Notes: a model not told the origin generated them from the sequence alone. Counted from the first letter of the stretch, positions 36,871-46,641 are shown. The stretch: 64,000 nt of DNA from Bradyrhizobium archetypum (GCF_013114835.1 NZ_JAAVLW010000003.1:558001-622000); one strand, 5' to 3'. Numbers and translations: made by a program.

Positions 36871-37317
36871 TCATCCCCAGCGCATCTTCAGCACCGGCCG
36901 GCCCGAGGTCGGGTTTATGTCCTCGCCGGCATGCGCAAAGCCGTTGCGCTCATAGAAGCGGATGGCGCGGGCATTGTCCTTGTTGACAAGGAGCGTGACG
37001 CCACCAGGCGACAGACGCTTGGCTTCGTCGACCAGTGCCGTGGCAATTGCCGAGCCCCAATGGTCCGGGCTGACCACGAGCTGGTCGAGATAGCCCTTGC
37101 CATCGATGGTAACGAACCCGACCAGCGCATCCGGGTCCTCAGCGACGATGATCGCGGCGTTCGGAACCAGCTCGTTGCGCCAGCGTTCGCGCCACCACGC
37201 CACGCGCGCGTTGAAATCGATCGAAGGGTAAGCCTGCTGCCAGGTCAGCCGCCACAGCTCGATCGCCGCGTCTTCGTCCTCGGCACGATAGGGGCGGAGA
37301 TTGAAGGAGGTGCTCAT
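36871..37317 (-). CDS. GNAT-family N-acetyltransferase
   Basis: 148 residues from the ATG at 37317; the longer frame to 37359 runs into a family B repeat and was rejected. RPYRAEDEDAAIELWR, LDQLVVSPDHWGSAIATALV (the acetyl-CoA pyrophosphate loop) and the C-terminal NARAIRFYERNGF are classic GNAT features. Substrate unknown. It converges with the small membrane protein gene. Confidence 0.88.
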   Translation of the reverse strand: MSTSFNLRPYRAEDEDAAIELWRLTWQQAYPSIDFNARVAWWRERWRNELVPNAAIIVAEDPDALVGFVTIDGKGYLDQLVVSPDHWGSAIATALVDEAKRLSPGGVTLLVNKDNARAIRFYERNGFAHAGEDINPTSGRPVLKMRWG

Positions 37318-37328
37318 ACCTACACACT

Positions 37329-37413
37329 CGTCATGCCCGGACTTGATCCGGGCATCCATCTACCAGAGAAATCTCTCTCTTGATGGATTGCCGGGTCAAG
37401 CTCCGCAATGACG
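37329..37413. repeat. Palindromic intergenic repeat, family B
   Basis: Opens CGTCATGCCCGGACTTGATC and closes GCTCCGCAATGACG; the hairpin CCCGGACTTGATCCGGG is perfect. Third copy in the window, directly in front of the acetyltransferase gene. Confidence 0.8.
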
Positions 37414-37420
37414 GGCTCAA

Positions 37421-38449
37421 TCACCGCTCCGTCAGCTTCAGTTCGATGCGGCGGTTGCGCTTGTAGGCATCTTCGTTGGGCGCGTTGTCGAGCGGTTGGA
37501 ATTCGGCAAAGCCGGCGGCGACCAGCCGCTGCGCGGGAACGCCGAGGAAGACCAGGTACTGCACCACGGAGATGGCGCGCGCCGCCGACAATTCCCAGTT
37601 CGACTTGAACAGCGGCGAATTGATCGGCCGCATGTCGGTATGGCCGTCGACCCGCAGCACCCAGCCGATCTCGCTTGGAATCTGCTTGTCCAGATCGATC
37701 AGCGCCGTTGCAAGTTTATCCAGCTCGGCGCGGCCCTCGGGCAGCAGCAGGGCCTGACCGGTATCGAAAAATACTTCCGACTGGAATACGAAACGGTCGC
37801 CGACGATTCGGATGTCGGGGCGATTGCCCAGAATGGCGCGCAGGCGGCCGAAGAATTCCGAGCGATAGCGCGACAATTCCTGCACGCGCTGCGCCAGCGC
37901 GACGTTCAGGCGCTGGCCGAGATCGGCAATCCGTCCCTGCGATTCCTTGTCGCGCTTCTCGGAGGCTTCCAGCGCTTCCTCGAGCGCCGCGAGCTGGCGG
38001 CGCAACGCGCTGATCTGCTGGTTCAGGACCTCGATCTGGGCGAGCGCCCGCGAGCTCACCGACTTTTCGGATTCGAGCGCCTTGGTGAGCTCGTTGGCGC
38101 GGCCCTGCGCGTCGCCGCCGGCGCCGGCCAGCCCTTCGTAAAGCCCCTTGAGGCGGTCGCGTTCGCCTTCCGCGGCGGCGAGGCCGGCGCGCAATTGCGC
38201 GACCTGATCGTCGAGCGAGATTTTGCCGAGTTTTTCCAGCGAGAGCAGGTCGTTGAGCTGCGCGATCTTGGCGTTGAGCTGCTCCAGCGCCTTGTCCTTG
38301 CCGGTGACCTCCTGCGACAGGAAGAACTGCACCACCAGGAACACCGACAGCAGGAAAACGATTGACAGCACCAGCGTCGACAGTGCGTCGACGAAACCCG
38401 GCCAGTAGTTGAAACCGGATTCACTGCGGCGGGCGCGAGCGAGGGCCAT
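37421..38449 (-). CDS. MotB/OmpA-like peptidoglycan-binding protein with coiled coil
   Basis: 342 residues. One N-terminal membrane helix (LSTLVLSIVFLLSVFLVVQFF) is followed by about 140 residues of heptad-rich coiled coil and a C-terminal OmpA domain with VDGHTDMRPI and LSAARAISVVQYL, which bind peptidoglycan. The layout is that of a MotB-type stator partner, and the MotA/TolQ-like gene lies upstream on the same strand. No flagellar genes are near, so a non-flagellar proton-driven envelope complex is likely (inference). Confidence 0.87.
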   Translation of the reverse strand: MALARARRSESGFNYWPGFVDALSTLVLSIVFLLSVFLVVQFFLSQEVTGKDKALEQLNAKIAQLNDLLSLEKLGKISLDDQVAQLRAGLAAAEGERDRLKGLYEGLAGAGGDAQGRANELTKALESEKSVSSRALAQIEVLNQQISALRRQLAALEEALEASEKRDKESQGRIADLGQRLNVALAQRVQELSRYRSEFFGRLRAILGNRPDIRIVGDRFVFQSEVFFDTGQALLLPEGRAELDKLATALIDLDKQIPSEIGWVLRVDGHTDMRPINSPLFKSNWELSAARAISVVQYLVFLGVPAQRLVAAGFAEFQPLDNAPNEDAYKRNRRIELKLTER

Positions 38450-38466
38450 TTGTTGTCTCCACTATC

Positions 38467-38612
38467 GTGTCCCGGACGCGGTGCAGCGTGTAACGCAGCG
38501 ATGCAGAGCCGGGACCTACTTGCGATGCGTCCCGGCTCTGCGTCGCATCACCATAGCGTGTCGAAGACGCGCGTAAACGCGCTTTTGCGTGCTGCGCCGC
38601 GTCCGGGACGAA
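38467..38612. repeat. Long palindromic intergenic repeat, family D
   Basis: Outer ends TGTCCCGGACGCGG and CCGCGTCCGGGACG are inverted; internally GAGCCGGGACCTACTTGCGA faces ATGCGTCCCGGCTC. A related copy lies at 50818-50930 between pgk and gap. Here it separates the MotA-like and OmpA-like genes. Confidence 0.8.
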
Positions 38613-38621
38613 CATTCCAGT

Positions 38622-39626
38622 TCAGCTCTTCTCGGGCTGCTTGGCGGGCTGCTTGGCAATCCGCTCCAGCAGCTTCTTGATCTCGCGGTTTTGCTCGCCC
38701 TGGCCATCGGCCCATTCGCGGATCATCTGCTGCTCGGTGCGCATATGGGCGACCAGGCCCTGGATGGCTTCGGCGAGGTTGGCCATCGCCGCCGTGGTGT
38801 TGCGGCTGCCGCCGCTCTCTTCGACCACCGCGCGGATCCGCTCCATCGCATGCTGTATTTCGCCGCCCATGCCGGACCCGTCACCATATTCGCGCACGGT
38901 GGAGGCGAGCCAATCCTCGAGGTCGGTATAGAATCGGTTCTGCGCCTGGCTCGACTGCAGGTCGAGGAAGCCCAGGATCAGGGAGCCGGCGAGACCGAAC
39001 AGTGAGGACGAGAACGAAATGCCCATGCCGCCGAGCGGCGCCGCCAGCCCCTCTTTCAGGGTGTCGAACACGGAGCCGGCATCGCCGCCGACCTTCAAGC
39101 CATCGATCACCTTGCCGACGGAACCTACTGTTTCGATCAGGCCCCAGAAGGTGCCGAGCAGGCCGAGAAAGACCAGCAAGCCGGTCATGTAGCGGGAAAT
39201 ATCGCGCGCTTCGTCGAGCCGCGTCGCGATCGAATCCAGAAGGTGCCGCATGGTCTGCTGCGAGATGGTCATCCGCCCAGAGCGCTCGCCGCCGAGAATA
39301 GCTGCCATCGGCGCCAGCAGGGTCGGACGCCGGTCGAGCGCGAGCCCCGGATCGGCGATGCGAAAACTGTTGACCCAGGCCACTTCGGGATAGAGCCGAA
39401 TCACCTGCCGGAACGACAGGATGACGCCGATCAGAAGCACCCCGCCGATCAAAGCATTGAGGCCGGGATTGGCAAAGAACGCGATGATGATCTGCTTGTA
39501 GAGCACGACCATGACCAGCGCGCATAGCACCAGGAACACCAGCATCCGCACCAGGAAAATCCGGGGCGAGGACAATTTGTTCAGTTCGATCTCCATTTCG
39601 GAGCGGGAGGAGGGGCCTGCGGGCAT
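38622..39626 (-). CDS. MotA/TolQ/ExbB-family proton channel protein
   Basis: 334 residues from the ATG at 39626; ATGs at 39677 and 39596 are alternatives and none has a clear ribosome site. Four membrane helices, including GLLVFLGLLGTFWGLIETV and GGMGISFSSSLFGLAGSLILGF, match the MotA/TolQ/ExbB channel core. The C-terminal third is cytoplasmic and helical, ending in a lysine-rich tail. With the downstream OmpA-like protein it forms a stator-like pair. Function in rhizobia is not established. Confidence 0.87.
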   Translation of the reverse strand: MPAGPSSRSEMEIELNKLSSPRIFLVRMLVFLVLCALVMVVLYKQIIIAFFANPGLNALIGGVLLIGVILSFRQVIRLYPEVAWVNSFRIADPGLALDRRPTLLAPMAAILGGERSGRMTISQQTMRHLLDSIATRLDEARDISRYMTGLLVFLGLLGTFWGLIETVGSVGKVIDGLKVGGDAGSVFDTLKEGLAAPLGGMGISFSSSLFGLAGSLILGFLDLQSSQAQNRFYTDLEDWLASTVREYGDGSGMGGEIQHAMERIRAVVEESGGSRNTTAAMANLAEAIQGLVAHMRTEQQMIREWADGQGEQNREIKKLLERIAKQPAKQPEKS

Positions 39627-40143
39627 TTGCGGGGTGTCATCCGTTACAAAAAGCGGCGCTGGCGGCCAATATGGCACAGCGGGCTGGAGAAAAAAGCTGG
39701 CAAGCCGCGATTTCGGGCAGACGTAGTGGAACTCTTCCCGGAACGCGGCTTTGAAATCAACGTATTTTGGAACGGTTCGAGGCCCCGACCGGGATTTTCA
39801 TCCGCTGGCGCCATCCACCAGCTCTGCTCGCGCCTGTTCGGTTACGCCGCTGCCAGCGAAGGGGCGTCAGCCACTAGCTCAAGGCGACGAATCTATCGTA
39901 GCCCGAGTGAAGCACGCTCCATCCGGGCTGCGCAGCGGGATGGAATCCGGCTCACAATCGAGTGAGTCCGGGGAAACCCGCAATAATTCAGGGCGATAGC
40001 GTCATGTGACATTGGGCCGCCGCGCGGACTATTGCGTCGCAGCAGGCTGTCCCTATCCTATCTGCTATCAATCGTGAGTTCCCAAGATCCTTACGACAAC
40101 GTCGCGAATGCTCAATTCGCGCTCTCCAACCTGAACTGGGGCA
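39627..40143. other. 517-base gap upstream of the RND pump
   Basis: No gene is supported, and no TetR- or LysR-type regulator of the pump is encoded here. A degenerate hairpin repeat around 39898-39955 (GTAGCCCGAGTGAAGC, then CCATCCGGGCTGCGCAGCGG) resembles a widespread short repeat of bradyrhizobia. The 3' part presumably holds the pump promoter. Confidence 0.5.
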
Positions 40144-41355
40144 ATGCTTTCGATGTCCGGACTACGAACGCAATCGGCATGCATCGTTGTGATGTTGACT
40201 GCGATGGCGCCGCTTTTGGCTGGCTGCAAGGAGCCGACAGCGGTCGCAGCTCCCGCACCAGCCGAACCCGAAGTAGGCACGTTCACGGTCACCTCCCAGG
40301 CTCGCGCCATCATCCGCGAACTGCCCGGCCGGATCGCGCCAACCCGGGTCTCGGAGGTGCGTGCGCGCGTCTCCGGTATCGTCGTCGAGCGCTTGTTCCA
40401 GCAGGGAACCGAGGTGAAAGCGGGCGATCCCCTATACCGGATAGATCCCAAGCCGTTCGAGGTCGAAGTGAAGGCGAGCGAGGCCGCGCTCGACAAGGCG
40501 ATTGCCGCGCTCGATCTGGCGAGCCAGCATGCGCGGCGCATTGCGACGCTGACCAGCCAGCGCGCCGCCCCCGAGGCGGAGAACGAAAAGGCGGTCGCGG
40601 CGCAGCGCCAGGCTGAGGCCGAGGTTAGCAGCCGCAAGGCAGAACTCGCGCGCGCCCGGCTCAATCTTGATTATGCCACGATCCGTGCGCCGATCAGCGG
40701 CGTCGTTGGTGCTGCGCTGGTGAGCGAAGGCGCGCTGGTGATCCAGAACGATACGACCAGTCTCGCCACGATCCAGCAACTGGACCCGATCTATGCCGAC
40801 TTTACCCAGTCGGTTTCGGAGATGCACAAGTTGCGCCGTGCGTTCGACAAAGGCGATCTCGAACGCATTGCGCCGGACGCGGCCAAGGTGCGCCTCGTGC
40901 TCGACGATGGAACGGTTTATCCGATCCCGGGCAAGCTGCTTTTTTCCGACGCCAAAGTCGATGCCTATACCGGACAGGTGACGCTGCGCGGAGAGTTCGG
41001 CAACCCGAATCGCGAATTGCTGCCGGGCATGTATGTCCGCGTCCTGATCGAGCAGGGCATCGATTCCGACGCCATCGCCGTGCCGCAGCAGGCGATCCAG
41101 CGCGACGCCGGCGGCGGCAGCGAAGTCTTCGTGGTCAAGGAGGACGGCCGTGTCGCGACGCAGCCGGTGCGCACCGGTGCGGTGCAGGACGGCCTGTGGC
41201 TGGTCAGCGAGGGCCTGAAGGACGGCGACCGCATCATCGTGGACGGCTTCCAGAAATTCGTGCCTGGCGACAAGGTCAAGCCGAAAGCCTGGATCGACGC
41301 GGATGCCTCGGTTGGTACGATACCGGGAGCACCGGCGCCGCGAACATCCCGCTGA
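40144..41355 (+). CDS. RND efflux periplasmic adaptor lipoprotein
   Basis: 403 residues with a lipoprotein signal (MAPLLAGC, lipidated Cys about residue 28). The adaptor core shows the barrel-sandwich VSGIVVERLFQQGTEVKAGD, a helical hairpin of about 70 residues, and the LDYATIRAPISGVVG second half. It links the inner-membrane pump encoded next with an outer-membrane channel encoded elsewhere. Start is the ATG at 40144 or the one at 40153. Nine bases separate it from the pump gene. Confidence 0.93.
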   Translation: MLSMSGLRTQSACIVVMLTAMAPLLAGCKEPTAVAAPAPAEPEVGTFTVTSQARAIIRELPGRIAPTRVSEVRARVSGIVVERLFQQGTEVKAGDPLYRIDPKPFEVEVKASEAALDKAIAALDLASQHARRIATLTSQRAAPEAENEKAVAAQRQAEAEVSSRKAELARARLNLDYATIRAPISGVVGAALVSEGALVIQNDTTSLATIQQLDPIYADFTQSVSEMHKLRRAFDKGDLERIAPDAAKVRLVLDDGTVYPIPGKLLFSDAKVDAYTGQVTLRGEFGNPNRELLPGMYVRVLIEQGIDSDAIAVPQQAIQRDAGGGSEVFVVKEDGRVATQPVRTGAVQDGLWLVSEGLKDGDRIIVDGFQKFVPGDKVKPKAWIDADASVGTIPGAPAPRTSR

Positions 41356-41364
41356 GACCGGGAT

Positions 41365-44300
41365 ATGCCTAGTTTTTTCATCGACAGGCCGATCTTCGCC
41401 TGGGTGGTCGCGCTTTTCATCTGCCTGGTCGGCGCGATTTCGATCCCGCTATTGGCGGTCGCGCAATATCCGATCATCGCGCCGCCTTCGATCTCGATCT
41501 CGACCAGCTATCCCGGCGCGTCGCCGGAAAATCTCTACAACAGCGTCACGCGGCTGATCGAGGAGGAGCTCAACGGCGCCTCCGGCATCCTCAATTTCGA
41601 ATCCACCTCTGACTCGCTGGGACAGGTCGAAATCATCGCTAACTTCGTGCCCGGCACCGAGACCGGCGCGGCGTCTGTGGAGGTGCAGAACCGCATCAAG
41701 CGCGTCGAGGCGCGGCTGCCGCGCGCAGTGCTGCAGCAGGGCATCCTGATCGAGGAAGCCTCCTCCGCCGTGCTGCAGATCATTACGCTGAATTCGACCG
41801 ACGGCTCGCTCGACGAAATCGGCCTAGGCGATTTCATGATCCGCAACGTGCTCGGCGAGATCAGGCGCATTCCCGGCGTCGGCCGCGCCACGCTTTATTC
41901 CACCGAACGTTCGTTGCGGATCTGGGTTGATCCGGCAAAGCTCGTCGGCTACGGCCTCACCGCCGACGACGTCAACAAGGCGATCACGGCGCAGAACGCG
42001 CAGGTGGCTTCGGGCAGTGTCGGCGCCGAACCGAGCACGCCGGAGCAGAAGATTTCCGCGCTGGTGCTGGTGAAGGGCCAGCTCTCCTCGCCGGATGAAT
42101 TCGGCGCGATCACGCTGCGCGCTAACCCGGACGGCTCGACCGTGCGGCTGCGCGACGTCGCCCGTATCGAGATCGGCGGCTTGAGCTATCAGTTCAACAC
42201 CCGGCTCAATGGCAAGCCGACCGCCGGCCTTTCCGTGCTGCTGTCGCCGACCGGCAACGCGCTCGCGACCGCCAGCGCCGTCGAAGCCAAGATGCAGGAA
42301 CTGTCGAAGTTCTTTCCGGCCAATATCGGCTACGAAATCCCCTACAACATCACGCCCGTCGTCAAGGCCTCGATCAACAAGGTGCTGATGACGCTGGTGG
42401 AAGCGGTGGTGCTGGTCTTCATTGTGATGTTCCTGTTCCTGCAGAACATCCGCTACACCATCATTCCGACCATCGTGGTGCCGGTAGCGCTGCTCGGCAC
42501 CTGCGCGATGCTGATGGCGGCCGGCTATTCCATCAACATGCTGACGATGTTCGGCATGGTGCTGGCGGTCGGCATTCTCGTCGACGATGCCATCGTCGTG
42601 GTCGAGAACGTCGAGCGCATCATGGCGGAGGAGGGCCTGCCGCCGAAGGAAGCCACCCGCAAGGCAATGTCGCAGATCACCGGCGCCATTATCGGCATCA
42701 CGCTGGTGCTGATGGCGGTGTTCGTGCCGATGGCGTTCTTCCCGGGATCGGTCGGCATCATTTACCGCCAGTTCTCGGTCACCATGGTTTCCGCCATCGC
42801 CTTCTCCGCGCTGATGGCGCTGTCGCTGACGCCGGCTTTGTGCGCGACGCTGTTGAAGCCGGTCGAAGCCGGCCACGGCCATGCCCGCAGCGGCGTGTTC
42901 GGCTGGTTCAACCGCGTGCTCGAGCGCAGCCGCGGCGGCTATTCGCGCACCGTGAAGGGGTCGCTGAAGCGCACCGGACGGCTGATGCTGATCTATGCCG
43001 TGCTGCTGATTGGGCTCGGTTACGGCTTCGTGCGGCTGCCCGGCGGCTTCCTGCCGGTCGACGACCAGGGCTTCATCACCACAGACGTGCAGACGCCGTC
43101 CGACTCCTCCTATGCCCGCACCGAGGCCGCGGTCGAGGCCGTGGAGAAGTATCTACTCAATCGCGCCGGCGTCGAGGACGTGACCTTCCTGACCGGCTTC
43201 AGCTTTCTCGGCCAGGGCATGAACACCGCGCAGGCCTTCATCACGCTGAAGGACTGGTCGGAGCGTGGCAAAAAGGATTCCGCCGCCGCGATCGTAGCCG
43301 ACATCAACCGCGACCTCACTTCGATCCGCGACGCCAAAATCTCGGCGCTGCAGCCGCCGCCGATCGACAATCTCGGCAATTCCTCGGGCTTCTCATTCCG
43401 CCTGCAGGACCGCGGGCAGAAAGGCTATCCGGCACTGGTCGCCGCGGCCGACCGGCTGATCACTGAGGCCAATGCCAGCCGCGTCCTGCAGAAGGTCTAT
43501 GTCGAGGGCCTGCCGCCGGCGCCGCAGGTCAATCTGATGATCGACCGCGAGAAGGCCGGTGCCTTCGGCGTCACCTTCGAGGACATCAACCAGACGATCT
43601 CGACCAATCTCGGCTCGAACTACATCAACGACTTCCCGAATCGCGGACGGATGCAGCGCGTGATCGTGCAGGCCGACCGCGCCAGCCGCATGAACGCGGA
43701 CGACATCCTCAATTACAACGTCAAGAACAGCCGCGGGCAGCTGGTGCCGTTCTCCGCCTTTGCCACCGTGCAGTGGCAGAAGGGGCCGACGCAGATCGCC
43801 GGCTTCAACTACTATCCCGCCGTGCGCATCTCGGGCGAGGCCAAGCCCGGCTTCACCTCAGGCGATGCCATCGCGGAAATGGAACGGCTCGCGGGCAAGC
43901 TGCCGCGCGGCTTCGGTTACGAATGGACCGGCCAATCGCTGCAGGAAAAACTCTCCGGCTCGCAGGCGCCGTTTCTGCTCGGTCTCTCGGTGCTGGTGGT
44001 GTTTTTGCTGCTCGCCGCGCTCTATGAAAGCTGGACCATTCCGCTCGCGGTGCTGCTGACGGTGCCGCTCGGCGTCTGCGGTGCGGTGATCGCGGCGACG
44101 ATGCGCGGGCTGCCGAACGATGTCTATTTCACCGTCGGCCTGATCACCATCATTGGTCTTGCGGCCAAGGACGCGATCCTGATCATCGAGTTCGCCAAGG
44201 ACCTGCGCGCGCAGGGCAAGCCGCTGGTCGAGGCCACGATTGAAGCCTGCAGCTTGCGCTTCCGGCCGATCCTGATGACGGGCTTGGCCTTCGTCTGCGG

Positions 44301-44547
44301 CGTGCTGCCGATGGCGATCGCGACAGGCGCCGGCGGCGCCAGCCAGCAAGCGCTCGGCACCAGCGTGATGGGCGGCATGATCGCGGTGGTGATCCTGGCG
44401 CTGTTGATGGTGCCGGTGTTCTTCGTCAGCGTGCAGCGCGTGCTGGCGGGGGATCGGGAGAAGGTAGAGGAGGCGGTCGCTGTGAGTGAGCCGCATGGGC
44501 CGCATGGGCCTCATCATACCGCTGTCGTCACCCGCGAAGGCGGGTGA
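41365..44547 (+). CDS. RND multidrug efflux pump permease, AcrB/MexB type
   Basis: 1060 residues. It opens MPSFFIDRPIFAWVVALFIC, and shows YPGASPENLYNSVT, the proton-relay Asp pair in GILVDDAIVVVENVER, and the symmetrical second half with GLAAKDAILIIEFAKDLR. The three-component HAE1 pump exports hydrophobic drugs or signals. The last residues (VVTREGG and stop) are encoded by the first bases of a family C repeat, so the native C-terminus has been altered by the element. Confidence 0.95.
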   Translation: MPSFFIDRPIFAWVVALFICLVGAISIPLLAVAQYPIIAPPSISISTSYPGASPENLYNSVTRLIEEELNGASGILNFESTSDSLGQVEIIANFVPGTETGAASVEVQNRIKRVEARLPRAVLQQGILIEEASSAVLQIITLNSTDGSLDEIGLGDFMIRNVLGEIRRIPGVGRATLYSTERSLRIWVDPAKLVGYGLTADDVNKAITAQNAQVASGSVGAEPSTPEQKISALVLVKGQLSSPDEFGAITLRANPDGSTVRLRDVARIEIGGLSYQFNTRLNGKPTAGLSVLLSPTGNALATASAVEAKMQELSKFFPANIGYEIPYNITPVVKASINKVLMTLVEAVVLVFIVMFLFLQNIRYTIIPTIVVPVALLGTCAMLMAAGYSINMLTMFGMVLAVGILVDDAIVVVENVERIMAEEGLPPKEATRKAMSQITGAIIGITLVLMAVFVPMAFFPGSVGIIYRQFSVTMVSAIAFSALMALSLTPALCATLLKPVEAGHGHARSGVFGWFNRVLERSRGGYSRTVKGSLKRTGRLMLIYAVLLIGLGYGFVRLPGGFLPVDDQGFITTDVQTPSDSSYARTEAAVEAVEKYLLNRAGVEDVTFLTGFSFLGQGMNTAQAFITLKDWSERGKKDSAAAIVADINRDLTSIRDAKISALQPPPIDNLGNSSGFSFRLQDRGQKGYPALVAAADRLITEANASRVLQKVYVEGLPPAPQVNLMIDREKAGAFGVTFEDINQTISTNLGSNYINDFPNRGRMQRVIVQADRASRMNADDILNYNVKNSRGQLVPFSAFATVQWQKGPTQIAGFNYYPAVRISGEAKPGFTSGDAIAEMERLAGKLPRGFGYEWTGQSLQEKLSGSQAPFLLGLSVLVVFLLLAALYESWTIPLAVLLTVPLGVCGAVIAATMRGLPNDVYFTVGLITIIGLAAKDAILIIEFAKDLRAQGKPLVEATIEACSLRFRPILMTGLAFVCGVLPMAIATGAGGASQQALGTSVMGGMIAVVILALLMVPVFFVSVQRVLAGDREKVEEAVAVSEPHGPHGPHHTAVVTREGG

Positions 44548-44626
44548 CCCAGTATTCCAGCGGCGCGCTGGTATTGAATCGAAAGGCCGCGGGTGTACTG
44601 GATCATCCGCTTTCGCGGATGATGAC
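44527..44626. repeat. Palindromic repeat, family C, overlapping the end of the pump gene
   Basis: Opens GTCACCCGCGAAGGCGGGTG and closes CGCGGATGATGAC, with CCAGTATTCCAGCGGC facing the complementary TGTACTGGATCATC half. It supplies the last codons and stop of the RND permease gene. Confidence 0.75.
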
Positions 44627-44655
44627 ACTGAAATGATGGCGCGAGCAGCGCGGTA

Positions 44656-45447
44656 TTACCCCAGCGGCCCCAATATCTTCACCAATTCCCCGTGCACGAA
44701 CTCGTTGCCGCACACCACGTGGCCGGTCTTCAGTGCGTCGTCCCTGCCGCCGATATCCGAGATCGTGCCGCCGGCTTCCCGCACCATAATCTGTCCCGCT
44801 GCGATATCCCACGGCGACAAATTGCGTTCCCAGTAGCCGTCGATCCGTCCCGCGGCGACGAAGGCCAGGTCGAGCGAGGCGGCGCCGAAGCGGCGGAAGC
44901 CCGCGACCTTGTTCTGCAGCGCCGCCATTTCCTTCAGCGCCAACTGATGGTCGCCGCGGCCGATATGCGGCAGGCCGCAGGCGACAACGCATTCATCGAG
45001 CCTGCGGCGGCCGGCGACGCGCAGCCGCTGATCGTTGAGGAACGCCCCCTTGCCGCGCTCGGCGATGTAGAGCTCGTCATTGGCGGGATTGTAGATCACA
45101 CCGGCGATGACGGTGCCCTCGCGGGCGAGACCGATCGAGATCGCAAATTGCGGAATGCCGTGCAGGAAGTTGGTGGTGCCGTCCAAGGGATCGACGATCC
45201 AGGCATGGGTCTTGTCGGCGCCCTCGCGCGTTCCGCCCTCCTCGCCGATGAAACCGTAGCCCGGCCGCGCCTTGGCGAGGTCCTCATAGAGCATTTCCTC
45301 AGCGCGCTTGTCGGCCTTGCTGACGAAGTTCGCCGGCCCCTTGAGCGATACCTGCAAATGCTCGATCTCGCCGAGGTCGCGCTTGAGGTTGCGGCCGGCG
45401 CGGCGCGCGGCTTTCACCATGACGTTGATGAGGGCTGAATAGAGCAT
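44656..45447 (-). CDS. suhB: Inositol monophosphatase family protein
   Basis: 263 residues. Metal-site motifs are complete: FIGEEGG, the DPLDGTTNFLHGIP loop and the C-terminal WDIAAGQIMVREAGG. It hydrolyses inositol-1-phosphate and related sugar phosphates with Mg2+; in enterobacteria SuhB also acts in rRNA antitermination. It ends shortly after the RND pump gene, converging with it. Start at 45447 gives MLYSALINVMVKAARRAGR, the usual family N-terminus. Confidence 0.92.
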   Translation of the reverse strand: MLYSALINVMVKAARRAGRNLKRDLGEIEHLQVSLKGPANFVSKADKRAEEMLYEDLAKARPGYGFIGEEGGTREGADKTHAWIVDPLDGTTNFLHGIPQFAISIGLAREGTVIAGVIYNPANDELYIAERGKGAFLNDQRLRVAGRRRLDECVVACGLPHIGRGDHQLALKEMAALQNKVAGFRRFGAASLDLAFVAAGRIDGYWERNLSPWDIAAGQIMVREAGGTISDIGGRDDALKTGHVVCGNEFVHGELVKILGPLG

Positions 45448-45537
45448 GATGGGAGCGCTTAGCGTGTGAGACGGAACGGCGCAATGCCGTCAGGGTTGAG
45501 GGACTGGGTGCCCTGCTGATGTGCCGCCGTCAAGGCG

Positions 45538-46632
45538 TCATTTGCCGATGGTGCCGGTCCATTTGCGCGCCGCCGCCTCAACCTTGGCGCGGTCTTCGGG
45601 ACTGAGTTCCGAGAGGCGCTCGTCGAGCTCGGGATCGCCCTTGCCGGCGGTCTTGGCGACAAGATGCCACTTCAGGCCTTCGATCTTGTCCACCGGCACC
45701 CCCAGTCCGCTCACGAGCACGCGGGCGAGGCGGTTCTGCGCGATCGGCGAATTCTGCCGCGCCGCCTTGCGCAGCAGCGCGATCGCCGCAGCCTGATTTC
45801 TCGGCGTGCCGGTACCGTTGAACAGCGCGATGGCATATTCGACTTCGGCATCGACATTGTCGGCCAATGACGCCGCCTGCAGCAGCCGCACCGCCTTGTC
45901 GATGTCCTTCGGCACGCCGGTGCCTTCCTTGTAGAAGGTCGCCAGCGCGTATTGCGCCTCCGGATTGCCTGCGTCGGCTGCGGCGCGCAGCAGTTCGGCG
46001 GCGCGCTTGACGTCCTGTGGCAACGTGTTGCCGTCGAGATAGAGCAGCGCCAGATTGTAGGCCGCCTTCGGATTGCCGAGCTTGGCCGAGGAGGCCAACA
46101 GCTTGACGGCCTGCTCGCGATTGGTGTTTCCGCCGCGGCCAGACAGCCGCATCATGGCGAGCGCGAACATGCCCTCGCGGTCGCCGGCATCGGCTGCGCG
46201 CTGATACCAGTCGGCGGCCTTTGCATAGTCGCGCTTGACGCCGAGTCCGTTGGCATAGAGCTCGCCCAACATCGTCATCGCCTTGGGGTCGCCGTTATAT
46301 TGTGCGCGGGTCGTCGCGAGATCGAACGCGGTCTTGTACATGCCGCGCTGATAGGCGCCGTAGACGAGGTCGACGTTCGGATCTTCGAACGCGGCGGTCG
46401 GCGACGGAGAAGGCGTCGGCGTCGCCACAGGCTTCGGCGTTGCGGCCGCCTTCGGCGCTGCGGCTGGCTGCTTCGCTGCAGGCGGAGCCTTTGGTTTGGG
46501 CGCTTCCTTTTTCGCCGCCGGAGGGCTCGCCGGTGGCTGCGCCGCAGGCGGCGTCAGCGAAACCTGCGCGGTGGCGCCGGCCATCGTCATCAAGAGGCTC
46601 GCAAGCAGCGATATGGAACGCAGGAATTTCAT
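45538..46632 (-). CDS. Exported Sel1-repeat (TPR-like) protein
   Basis: 364 residues. Signal peptide (cleavage near ATAQV), then an Ala/Pro/Lys-rich linker of about 70 residues, then six to seven Sel1 repeats such as MLGELYANGLGVKRDYAKAADWYQRAADAG. These helical repeats mediate protein-protein contacts in the periplasm or envelope. It follows the ThiE-like gene by nine bases on the same strand. Partner unknown. Confidence 0.88.
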   Translation of the reverse strand: MKFLRSISLLASLLMTMAGATAQVSLTPPAAQPPASPPAAKKEAPKPKAPPAAKQPAAAPKAAATPKPVATPTPSPSPTAAFEDPNVDLVYGAYQRGMYKTAFDLATTRAQYNGDPKAMTMLGELYANGLGVKRDYAKAADWYQRAADAGDREGMFALAMMRLSGRGGNTNREQAVKLLASSAKLGNPKAAYNLALLYLDGNTLPQDVKRAAELLRAAADAGNPEAQYALATFYKEGTGVPKDIDKAVRLLQAASLADNVDAEVEYAIALFNGTGTPRNQAAAIALLRKAARQNSPIAQNRLARVLVSGLGVPVDKIEGLKWHLVAKTAGKGDPELDERLSELSPEDRAKVEAAARKWTGTIGK

Positions 46633-46641
46633 GGTCCGGCG

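Noticed and set aside
40032..40616. 194-codon frame overlapping the RND adaptor start
   Set aside because: It lies in another frame over the adaptor gene and reads as an Arg/Gly-rich shadow.
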